Part shown: positions 15,528 through 25,500 of the stretch, one piece after another
Layout of the letters: every line of letters begins with the position of its first letter
How positions within the stretch are numbered: the stretch's first letter is position 1
Assembly (NCBI RefSeq): GCF_013359595.1
Contig: NZ_JABFMP010000002.1
Span: 234,130-298,129, forward strand
From: Pseudomonas sp. C1C7
GTDB taxonomy: Bacteria > Pseudomonadota > Gammaproteobacteria > Pseudomonadales > Pseudomonadaceae
Reading direction: 5' to 3'
Length of the DNA: 64,000 nt
Program-made: the position numbers and the translations under genes
Notes under the pieces: model-generated
Database searches by the model: none
What the model was told of the DNA's origin: nothing
What the model saw: the letters and a program-made list of their open reading frames with translations, nothing else

Positions 15528-16793
15528 TCAACCATAACGCTTCGCCGCCTCAATCGCCAGTCCGCTACCAATGCTGCCGAAGATATTCCCTTCGACATGC
15601 CGAGCATTCGGCAACATCGCCGACACACTGTTGCGCAGCGCCGGAATCCCGCTCGAACCGCCGGTGAAGAACACCGTATCCACCTGATCGAAGCCGACAT
15701 TGGCATCGGTCAGCAGCTGGCTGACGCTGTTGCGCACGCGTTCGAGCAGGTTCTCGATGGCCGATTCGAACAGCGCGCGGCTCAGGTCCACGCTCAGGCC
15801 CGGCTCGATGCGGTCCAACGGCACCTGACGGACGTCTGAGTAGGTCAGCTCGATCTTGGTTTCTTCCACCAGCATCGCCAGCCAGTGCCCGGCGCGCTGT
15901 TCGATCAGCTTGAACAGGCGATCGATGCCGCCGGTGTCCTCGATGTCGTAGCGCATGCTGCCCAGGGCCAGCTGCGACTTCTGCGAGTACACCGAGTTGA
16001 TGGTGTGCCAGGTCGCCAGGTTCATGTGGTGGCTGGTGGGCATGAAGGCGCCGCTCTTCATCCGGCTGCCGTAGCCGAACAGCGGCATCAGGCCCTGCAG
16101 GCTCAGCTGCTTGTCGAAGTCGGTACCGCCGATGTGCACGCCGCCGGTGGCCAGGATGTCGTCCTGACGGTTGGCCACGGTCCGACGCTCGGGCGACAGG
16201 CGCACCAGCGAGAAGTCGGACGTACCACCGCCGATGTCGACGATCAGGACCAGCTCCTCCTTCTCGATGGTCGATTCATAGTCGAATGCCGCCGCGATCG
16301 GTTCGTACTGGAACGAGACGTCCTTGAAGCCGATCTTGCGCGCCACTTCCACCAGGGTGTCTTCGGCTTCCTTGTCGGCCACCGGGTCCTCGTCGACGAA
16401 AAACACCGGGCGGCCCAGCACCACTTGTTCGAATTCCCGACCGGCGGTGGCTTCGGCGCGGCTCTTGAGCTGGCCGATGAACAGGCCCAGCAGATCCTTG
16501 AACGGCATCGCCGTGCCCAACACGCTGGTGTCGTGCTTGATCAGCTTGGAACCCAGCAGGCTCTTGAGCGAGCGCATCAGGCGGCCTTCGTAGCCTTCCA
16601 GGTACTCGTGCAGCGCCAGACGGCCGTAGACCGGGCGGCGTTCTTCGAGGTTGAAGAAGACCACCGACGGCAGGGTGATCTTGTCATCCTCCAGCGCAAT
16701 CAGCGTTTCCATGCCGGGGCGAAGCCAGCCGACGGTGGAGTTGGACGTGCCGAAGTCGATACCGCAGGCACGGGCTGGGGAGGCGTTTTTCAT
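15528..16793 (-). CDS. yegD: Hsp70-like ATPase YegD
   Basis: This 421-residue actin-fold ATPase resembles only the nucleotide-binding part of DnaK. Phosphate 1 is 'GIDFGTSNSTVGWLRPG' (about residues 11-27), phosphate 2 'LIVDIGGGTSDFSLVRL' (about 183-199), and the adenosine motif 'VFFTGGSSGIPALRNSV' (about 377-393). There is no substrate-binding lid, as usual for YegD. It was formerly described as a putative chaperone; client and partner are not known. It is divergent from the co-chaperone genes cbpA-cbpM across 296 bp, an appealing functional neighbourhood. Confidence 0.92.
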   Translation of the reverse strand: MKNASPARACGIDFGTSNSTVGWLRPGMETLIALEDDKITLPSVVFFNLEERRPVYGRLALHEYLEGYEGRLMRSLKSLLGSKLIKHDTSVLGTAMPFKDLLGLFIGQLKSRAEATAGREFEQVVLGRPVFFVDEDPVADKEAEDTLVEVARKIGFKDVSFQYEPIAAAFDYESTIEKEELVLIVDIGGGTSDFSLVRLSPERRTVANRQDDILATGGVHIGGTDFDKQLSLQGLMPLFGYGSRMKSGAFMPTSHHMNLATWHTINSVYSQKSQLALGSMRYDIEDTGGIDRLFKLIEQRAGHWLAMLVEETKIELTYSDVRQVPLDRIEPGLSVDLSRALFESAIENLLERVRNSVSQLLTDANVGFDQVDTVFFTGGSSGIPALRNSVSAMLPNARHVEGNIFGSIGSGLAIEAAKRYG

Positions 16794-17089
16794 GTCTTTC
16801 AGGTTCCGGTTAAAAAACGGCCGCGCAGTGTATGTCAGTGCGGCGCAGAATCGAAGGCCGGTTATCCGCTAAATCTTGCCGCTCAACGCCTTGAAAGATG
16901 TGCCATCACCCCCAAACTACCCTGCATCAACCGGCCAGCCCCGGGCGAACGCAAGTCGTCCTGCCTGCTGCCGATAAACTTCTGATGCGCTGCCCGGTCA
17001 CAATCCTGAGATCGGTCAACTTCTGCGTGCCCAACAGGCGCATGCTGTGGCAGGTGGCGCGATTTCGATAACGGATGGTGATTCCCGCG

Positions 17090-18031
17090 ATGGACTTCAA
17101 AGACTATTACAAGATACTCGGTGTGGAACCGACAGCCGACGACAAGGCGATCAAGGCGGCCTATCGCAAGCTGGCGCGCAAATACCACCCCGACGTCAGC
17201 AAGGAAAAGGACGCCGAAGCCAAGTTCAAGGACGCCTCGGAAGCCTATGAAGCGCTGAAAAGTGCCGACAAGCGCGCCGAATACGATGACCTGCGCCGCT
17301 ATGGCCAGCATGGCCAACCGTTCCAGGGGCCACCGGGCTGGCAGAGCCGAGGTGGTTTTGGTGGCGGTCAGGACACGGGCGATTTCTCGGATTTCTTCAG
17401 TTCCATTTTCGGTAACCGTGGCCCCGGCTTTGGTGGCGGACAGTCGCGTCGCAGCACCGGGCGCAAAGGCCAGGACGTGGAAATGGAACTGGGGGTATTC
17501 CTCGAGGAAACCCTGTCGAACGAATCGAAGAAGGTCACCTTCCAGGTACCGCAGTACAACGCGGCGGGCCAGCACGTCAGCAACACGCCTAAAAGCCTGA
17601 ACGTGAAAATCCCCGCCGGGGTGAGCGACGGCGAACGCATCCGCCTCAAAGGGCAGGGCGCGCCGGGGGTTGGCGGTGGCGCCAATGGCGACCTGTATCT
17701 GACCATTCGCTTTGCGCCGCACCCGAAATTCGACGTCGAAGGCGAAAACCTGATCATCACGCTGCCGCTGGCACCGTGGGAATTGGCCCTGGGTACTGAA
17801 GTGGCGGTGCCGACCCTGACCGGCAAGATCAACCTCAAGGTCCCCGCCGGCAGCCAGAACGGCCAGCGCATGCGCGCCAAGGGCCATGGCTTGATGAACA
17901 AGGCAGGTGAGCGCGGGTATCTGTTCGTGCAGCTGAAGGCCGTCATGCCGAAAAAATCCGACGATGACATCAAGGCCCTGTGGCAGGAGCTGGCAAAGAA
18001 AGCCGCCTTCGACCCGAGAGAAAATTTCTGA
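17090..18031 (+). CDS. cbpA: Curved DNA-binding J-domain protein CbpA
   Basis: This 313-residue type-II DnaJ homologue starts at the ATG giving '[14 protein letters not shown]'; a start 15 bases upstream is in frame but departs from the family. The J domain (about 1-70) includes the HPD motif in '[13 protein letters not shown]'. A Gly/Phe-rich stretch follows ('[21 protein letters not shown]' region, about 88-108), then two C-terminal substrate-binding domains ('[20 protein letters not shown]'). There is no zinc finger. CbpA stimulates DnaK and binds curved DNA in the nucleoid. It forms an operon with cbpM, 17 bp downstream. Confidence 0.95.
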   Translation: MDFKDYYKILGVEPTADDKAIKAAYRKLARKYHPDVSKEKDAEAKFKDASEAYEALKSADKRAEYDDLRRYGQHGQPFQGPPGWQSRGGFGGGQDTGDFSDFFSSIFGNRGPGFGGGQSRRSTGRKGQDVEMELGVFLEETLSNESKKVTFQVPQYNAAGQHVSNTPKSLNVKIPAGVSDGERIRLKGQGAPGVGGGANGDLYLTIRFAPHPKFDVEGENLIITLPLAPWELALGTEVAVPTLTGKINLKVPAGSQNGQRMRAKGHGLMNKAGERGYLFVQLKAVMPKKSDDDIKALWQELAKKAAFDPRENF

Positions 18032-18048
18032 ATCCGGAGTAGCCCATC

Positions 18049-18354
18049 ATGAGCACACCCCTGATCGTTCAACTGGACCTGACAGAATTCTGTGAGGCGA
18101 CCGACCTGTCGGACGTCTACGTGATCGAAATCGTCGAGCACGGCATCCTCGAACCTCAGGGGACAGTGCCCAAGGACTGGCGCTTCACCGATTACGAACT
18201 GGCCCTGGCCAAACGCGCCGCCAAGCTGCGCAACGATCTGGAGCTGGACTGGGAAGGGGTTGCCCTGGCGCTGGACCTTTTGGAAGAGGTCCAGCAGTTA
18301 AGGGCGGAGAATCGGATGTTGAAGCAGCGGTTGGGGCGGTTGGTGGTGGAGTAG
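18049..18354 (+). CDS. cbpM: Chaperone modulator CbpM
   Basis: This 101-residue partner of CbpA binds its J domain and blocks both DnaK stimulation and DNA binding. It begins 'LIVQLDLTEFCEATDLS', has the MerR-like 'VIEIVEHGILEPQG' and 'DWRFTDYELALAKRAAKLRN', and ends in a short coiled coil ('LLEEVQQLRAENRMLKQRLG'). Length and gene order equal those of E. coli cbpA-cbpM. The ATG follows CGGAG. Confidence 0.94.
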   Translation: MSTPLIVQLDLTEFCEATDLSDVYVIEIVEHGILEPQGTVPKDWRFTDYELALAKRAAKLRNDLELDWEGVALALDLLEEVQQLRAENRMLKQRLGRLVVE

Positions 18355-18441
18355 CGTCTAACAACACTGCTACTCCTAGAGCCGGTTGCCCGTGAATGCA
18401 GACAATTTGGTCGTCATCATTGATGATTCGGATTTTCGGGG

Positions 18442-19266
18442 CTACTTCTTTGCGGCTCGGATTCCGCTCTGTAGTTGGGGCAGAGTCATTTTCTGAACGC
18501 TGCTCTGCGTTGGATTCCCATTCGCGTCGTACGTCACATAGTACTCACGCGTGGCGCCACTTTTTAGTGTTCTACTTGGGGGAACAGGAGCGTAAGGAAA
18601 TTTAAATGGCTGACTTTTCCATGCTTCATGATAATTCGAAGGCTTACCTGGAGTCTGATTGGGACTGAGGATACTGACTTGTCCACCAGTGTCATTAAAA
18701 CGAGGAGCTTTCTTTGACGGAATCGGAAGAGGAGTTTCACGCCAAGGGCCGTAGTCGATGAAGTGGCTTTCGGTCACAATGGGCTTTGTGTGAGTTTCTC
18801 TAGCGAGCGCTGGTATGGTCTGGGGTGGGGCTGAAGTAGCCATTTCTGCGGCGTTGGAAGTGAGCGGACTTAAGCTGGAAGTACTCGCTGCTCCAGTTAA
18901 AGCTTTCTTCGGTTTAAGCAATAGTTTGACTTTGCTAAGCATATGCCCCGTCGGATCCGTAAAATTCCTCGGATCCCCTGCGCAATACATATACGCATTC
19001 CGTCCACCGCTCCCAAACGGACTCCAACCGTCCGGGCTATGAAACCGCATCAAAATCGGGTTGTAAGCCCGATAGCCCTTTCCCAGCAAATACCAGCCGA
19101 TCTTCCTTTCGCATAATTGGCCATTGAACCCCAAGTGTGTGGCAATCGCCTGTGGTGCGGACTCTCCCCCATAAGCGGCGTAAGCGATGGAATTGGGCTG
19201 GCTTGCAGCAAGTTCAGCAAGTATTGAATTTTGGTGGTCGGCAGCCAGCAGTAAAGTACGAGACAT
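18442..19266 (-). CDS. Orphan Rhs-core protein with variable C-terminal tail
   Basis: This 274-residue protein holds only the last part of an Rhs core. 'LGFNGQLCERKIGWYLLGKG', then 'YRAYNPILMRFHSPDGWSPF', and 'AYMYCAGDPRNFTDPTGH' (about residues 45-109) match the Rhs repeat-associated core consensus (YLLGNGYRxYxPxxxRF...DPxNxxDPxGH). The remaining 160 residues form a low-complexity, Pro/Ser/Thr-rich tail ending in 'REYYVTYDANGNPTQSSVQK'. In full Rhs/TccC proteins this position carries a polymorphic toxin. Short orphan Rhs proteins of this shape are common in fluorescent pseudomonads, so it need not be a pseudogene. The frame is open upstream of the ATG only to a TAG near 19336. No immunity-like gene follows in the 87 bp before cbpM. 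Toxin activity is not recognisable. Confidence 0.75.
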   Translation of the reverse strand: MSRTLLLAADHQNSILAELAASQPNSIAYAAYGGESAPQAIATHLGFNGQLCERKIGWYLLGKGYRAYNPILMRFHSPDGWSPFGSGGRNAYMYCAGDPRNFTDPTGHMLSKVKLLLKPKKALTGAASTSSLSPLTSNAAEMATSAPPQTIPALARETHTKPIVTESHFIDYGPWRETPLPIPSKKAPRFNDTGGQVSILSPNQTPGKPSNYHEAWKSQPFKFPYAPVPPSRTLKSGATREYYVTYDANGNPTQSSVQKMTLPQLQSGIRAAKK

Positions 19267-19515
19267 GTCCAGGTCATCCAGCGCAGAAATTTGATCCAGC
19301 CCCAGTCTGCTCTCGATGCCGTGTTTCGGGTACTAGCAGAACAGATAGCCCCCCGATAGACGGCTCCTGTACAGAGCGCATCCTTTAAATCAGCTGTAAA
19401 CCTGCGGCAGGAGGGATACACGAAGCACCGTTCAGGGGTGGTAGAGGCATATATCCATTGCTTGTCAGCGCATGATTAGTCTATCGACCTCCGTATCCAT
19501 TTGAAGGTTTGAACC

Positions 19516-22500
19516 ATGTCTGATTTGCAAGGAAGCAGCTCGACGATTACCCCCTCCAGAGCTCAAAAGAGTGTTCATGAACTACGTGTATCGAAGGCCA
19601 TTCCGGATGCAGTAAGAAATGCGCCGCCGGCCCTCCTTGAGTCACTGTTGAATCAGCAGGCAAAAATGCCTGAGTGGTACTTCAGGGCGTCGGCAGTGGA
19701 TCGGCAGCGCTTGAAGGCGTTGATCGACGACCACTGGCGCTTGCAAGGTGCTGTCGATGAGCTGCTGACCGGCCTGGAACACGATATCGATGCTTTCGCC
19801 AAGCCGTTGCTCGCGACAGCTTTGCAAGCGAACTTCAATACTTACGAAGATCCCCGCTCACTTTCCCTGCATCTTTATATTCCGGATCGCATTATTTTCG
19901 GCATCGACACGGGTGCCAGCCGTATTCGGCAAAGTTCATTACTGGCTGCCGCTATACATAACTTTGAAGAAACGGAAACCCTGGAGGGCGCGTTCAGAAG
20001 TGGCTCCGGTGTCTTTCGCAATACTCCCCAGACAAGCCCCAAGCGCGTCAACGCCATCACCCCGGAAAAATTCGCCAGTGTTTGCCGCAGGCTGGATATC
20101 GGCGGGCAGTATCAAACACACCTCAAGAACAAGCTGGAACCAACGGACACCGTTGCAAAATGGCAATTGCAACAGCGCGCGCAGGCCAGTGAAAAAGCTG
20201 CCTTCAAGTTATCGGCATTGATCGCGCGTCTCAAAGGCGACATCTCTGCCCACGCCTTTGACCGATTGCAGGAGGTCATCCAGGAAAACAAAAATATTCG
20301 TTTCCATGGTGCGCCACTGCACAGCCACCGATTGTCGCTGATGGGGTTTCGTCTGACTTCAATCGTGTTGTTCAGCGCTGTGGGTGAGGCGTCGGCAATG
20401 AAGCAGGCCATCGATGACTTGACGCCAAAGAGCGTTGAGTTCTGGACAGATTGGTCCCGGCGCATCCCGTCGCTGCCCGGTCGTGAATATGACCAGTTCA
20501 AGTTGATCCAGGCTTTCTTCGCCAACGGCCCCGCGGGCGTTGTCGATGAAATGCTGCGCAAGGACGATATTTATAAACAAAGCCGATTGAGCGGCCCGCT
20601 GATCGCCTACGTGCCGGATGACCCCGACCATCCGCTAAGGGAATATGCCTCGCTGGCCGATTTCATGAAGACCTTGATCAGCCAGCTGCGCGACCCGCAA
20701 TACCAGGCTTTTTTCAGCCGTTTCGTGGCGCAGAAAGATAAAGGGCATTTTTTTTCGAGGGTCAACGAGCGACTCAAGACCATGACCTGGCATCAGCGCG
20801 CACCGCTCGACATGGGGCCATGGTGGCGTGAAACCGCGATCGAGAATCCCAACGCAGAACCCATCACCAATGTCAGGAGCGGCAATCTCTGGACCGAGCT
20901 GTTCAAAGAGCGTCGAGACAAGATAATGCGTGACGCCCGTTGCATTGCCGTGCCCACTGGCGATGAAGATGCGACCACGCGCTGGAAACGCTTGGCCAGC
21001 TACCTGGACGTCGGCTGGAACCTGTTCAGCTTCGGCGCGATGCTGGTCCCCGGATTGGGCGAAGCGGTGCTGGGCATCATGGTTGCGCAGATGCTGGCGG
21101 AGCTGGCTGAAGGCATCGAGGATTGGAGCAAGGGCGATAAGGACGAAGCTGCGTCCTGCGTCAATGGTGTGCTGATCAATTTCGCGCAATTGGCCCTCAT
21201 GGGCGCGGGGCATGCCATTCCCAAGGCGCCTCTGGCCATTTCTCCCTTCATGGAAAACCTCAAACCCGTGATGGTCGATGGCAAGGAGCGACTCTGGAAC
21301 CCCGACCTCACGCCGTACGAACATCCGGTGGTCCTGCGACCTGCATCGCAGCCAGATGCACTGGGACTTCACCGGCATGAGGGCAAGAACATACTGCGCC
21401 TCGAAGACAGGCACTATGTGGTGGCGACAGACCCGGAGACCGGCTTGCACCGCCTCAAGCATCCGGACCGTCCAGGCGCTTATCAGCCCCTGGTGGAACA
21501 TAACGGCGCCGGTAGCTGGAAAACTGAAATCGACCAGCCGCTGGGGTGGGACAAGAGCCAAGTGCTAAGGCGTCTGGGGGCGATGACGGATACGGTGTCC
21601 GATGAGTCCCTCGAGCAGGTGTTGACTGCCAGTGGCGTACATGAAAATTCCCTGCGCAGGATGCATGTGGAGCATGAAACACCGCCCGCTCAACTGGTCG
21701 ATACTCTGAGCCGCTTCAAACTTTATGCCCAGGCCGGCGAACTGGGACAACAGATACAGGCAAACCGGATTCCCGAGGCGCTGGAAAACGCCGCTGCGCA
21801 ATACATGATCGAATTGCCTCGCTGGCCCGAGTTGCGTGCCATCGTGCTGTTCGACGGTCCAGCGCTGGAAGGCGCATCCCGAAACTTCAGTCATGCCCAG
21901 GTACAGCCTGAACGACAGATCAAGCTGACCCGTGCCGAACTGCGCAACGGGCTGCTGCCGCAACGGGTGATTGAGCACTTCAATGAACAAGAGATCCATG
22001 AGCTGCTCGGCCAAGGCATCTCCAGCGACCGGCAAGTACGGATAAGCGAGTTGCGCAAGCGTCTGGCGGACTGCGCCGATGCGAATCGCCAACGCTCCTT
22101 CGAGACGCTTTACAACCAACAGGACGTTTCCGGCGATGCTCACGTGCAGTTGCTGCGTGAGGGCTACCCGAAGCTGCCCGTGGCGGTTGCCGAAGAAATG
22201 ATGCGCGATGCCAACGCTGATGAACTCAGGCGTCTGTCGCAAAAGCGGCGGGTTCCACTGAGCCTTTATGAGCGGGGCGAAGCGGCACGAGCTCGTTTGC
22301 GTTTGAGTCGGGCATACGAAGGCCTCTATCTGGAGGCCATAGCCGACACCGATACCCGCCGCCTGGAACTCGAGTCGCTGGCTGTCATGCCCGGCTGGTC
22401 CCGCGGCCTTCGTCTGGAAGTCAGGGCTTCTACATTCGACGGCGAACTGTTGGCCAGTGTCGGTGCCGAAAACGCTCCGATTCGCAAAGTCCTGATCAGT

Positions 22501-25500
22501 GATGGGCGAGGCCTTTATCGGGCAAGGGATGAGCAAGGGCTGCATCTGCACGGCGCCGACAGCTTTTACGATGCCTTGTTGCATGCTTTGCCGGACAGCG
22601 AGCGCGAGGCTCTTGGGTTCGAGATTTATGAAGGTGAAAAACTCAAACAGGCGCTGCAGCGCTCGCCACTGAGTCATGAGCGCTTCGCATCGATCCTCGA
22701 GCAGCATCCCAACCGTAAATTGGCCTATGACCCCGAACGTATGCGGCTTCGCGGCGGCATGCCTGGGTACGCGCGGCGGATGAGCCGGGAGACAATTGAG
22801 CAACGCTTGGGCTGGATGTATCCGAGTTGTTCGCAAGCAGAATTGAATTCGCTGATAGATGGATTCGGCGCTCAGGCCCAGGAACGCTTGAAGGCGCTGG
22901 AGGACGAATTCGTCCAGTTCGAACTTTCCCTCAAGCGTTGGGTGAACTCCGCACTAAGCCAACGGTATGGCGATGTGAGTGCCGCAATTGAAATCCACTC
23001 CAGGCAGCGGCTCTATAATGCGCTCAAACAATGCTGGCAAAGGACGGGGCCGCGGGGGCTCGACGTGCCTGGCATTGTAAGGCCGCAAAGGCTCGACCTC
23101 GACGGGCACACGATGAGTCGGCACATCGCCAGTTTGCCCAGGCTGACCGCCAATTTCGATCACGTGACCTCGCTGAGCATGCGCCGAACCGATCTGCTCT
23201 CCAGCCAGGCGCATTTTCTGGAACCCTTCCGCGGCCTGCGCTTTCTGGATCTCAGTGGCAATCTGCTGGACCGTTTGCCGCCGTCAATCAGTGTCATGCG
23301 CTACCTGGAGGATCTGGTGCTCACTGACAACAGTATCGAACTGACTCCTCCAGACCTGTCAGGCTTGCGCGGGCTGACCCGTCTCGGATCGTTGGTGCTC
23401 AGGGACAATCCGCTGCGACTGCTACCCGATATCAGTCAAATGCCCCACTTGCACACGCTGAGCCTGGAGAACACCGGTATCGATGGGTGGCCAACAGGTC
23501 TGTTCGCGCAAACTCGTCCTCGCAACATACAGCTCAACCTTCGACTCAACCCCATCAGTCACATACCGGATGTCGAGCCTGGCTCGGCCCAGGCCGAATT
23601 GCTGGCCCGCACGCTGCTGAGCCGCGAACCGCATTGGATATCACCCGAGAATCTGAACACGCTCAGAAGGTACTCCGAGTCGGTCGGCCTGGACCCCGAC
23701 CGCGCCTATCCACCCCGAGGAACTCTGGACAGCGTCAAATGGGGCGAGGGTATGCCGGAGCAATGGCAGCAGAGGCAGAAGATCTGGGATGCGGTCGAGG
23801 ATGAATACAACTCCGAGTCGTTTTTCGATGAAATCAGGGGCCTGACGCAATCCGCCGATTTCCAGGCCGGTGGCCGCTATCGACAAGAGCTGACCGCCAA
23901 GGTCTGGCGAATGCTGGAAGCCATGGCGAAGGACAGCGAATTGCGCACCACGATTTTCGCCGAGTCGGTGGCGCGAACCCAGTGTGTCGATGGCGCGACG
24001 CAACTGTTCAATGTCCTGGGCATGAAGGTGTTGGTCCAAGAGGCCTACGGTTTGGCAAATCCGGGATTGATCGAGGCCGAGCTGGTCGAACTGGCCAAGG
24101 GCAAATCGCGCCTGGACGAAATCGAGCGAATTGCCGAGCAACATATTGCTGAACGTATCGCCAACGGCGAACAGTTCCGTCGAGTGAATGCCGATGGCGA
24201 CGTGACGGGCTCCATTGATGTCGTCGAGGTCCACCTTGCGTTTACCACCGAATTGGCAAAGCCGCAGGAAGAGGGTGGGCTGGACCTGCCCTGGCAATCG
24301 CGCACCATGCAGTTTCGCGGTATCGCCGGGGTCACCGCGCCGATGATCGAAAGTGCCCGCTTGCGTGTATTGGCGCTGGAAGAAGGCGATCTGCTGCGTG
24401 ATTCGATCGCCGCACAACCGTTCTGGAAATCCTGGGTGGAGGGAACGAACCGGGCGCGTTTCAAACAGTTCGATCGGCGGATGAATTCGCTTTATGAGTA
24501 CAAGACAGCGTTGGATGAGGGGCTTATGGGGCGCTATGGCTCTACGTCTCATTCCACGGTACTTGATCTGTCCGGGATACGGTTCAACGAGCTTCCGGAT
24601 CTTCCCGGTGACGGGTTCTCCCATGTCAACACATTACGCCTGTCAGGTTTGCGCGCACCTGTCGAACAGGTTCGGCGTTTCGTGGGTCGCTTCAGTCAGA
24701 CTCAAACGCTGGATCTGAGCAACAGCAACCTGATGGACTCGCCGATCACACCTGGTGATCTGCCTGTGCTGCAACACCTGGATTTGCGCTATGCACCACT
24801 GGAGCACCTGGATGTCAGCGCAATGGGGCAACTCAAGACGTTGAACCTCAGCGGAACGAACTTGAGCGCCTGGCCCACCGGTGCCGAAAACCTGCCAGGT
24901 CTGACTTGGCTGAAGTTGAGCAACACCCGGATCACTGCATTACCTGAGTCGGTGCTGGCAAGGGACGAGCTGATTCTGAATGTCAATCTCACCGGCGCAC
25001 CTTTGACCCCGCAAGCGCTAACGGCCTTGAGCTCGGCCCGTGGGCGGATAGAGCTGGCAAGGGGATTGCTCCCCGGAACACTTGAGCGTTTTGCGATGGA
25101 AACCGAATCCCCGCTCTTTCCACCCCAGGAGACGGCGAGCTCAATCGCCCAGCGTCTTTTGCCAATGCCCCAGGAAGTGCCGGCGGGAGAAGGCCTGGCC
25201 TGGCTCGCCCGACGTTTGCAGCAGATAGACCCCGGTTTCACTGACAATGAGGCCTCGCAAGCCATTGAACAAATGCGTGCCCGGGGAGCAAGTGATGAGG
25301 TGATCAGTGAGCGAATCGGCGGCTGGCATCGGACTCTGGAAACCCTGACGCGACAGCTCAACAGTTGGATGTTTATTCGCGAGTCCCGGGGATCGGGCTG
25401 GGTTGTGTCTTCGCACACACGGGGACTGGCGTCGCGGCGAGTCCTTGAATGCTGGATCGAAGGGGCGGCGCGTTGGGACGGCGTCGCTGACCGTGGCCTC

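Noticed and set aside
18442..19266. Rhs-core gene as a pseudogene remnant of a large Rhs protein
   Set aside because: The frame is intact from an ATG, and short orphan Rhs proteins with the same start layout are common in fluorescent pseudomonads; upstream sequence shows no further recognisable Rhs repeats.
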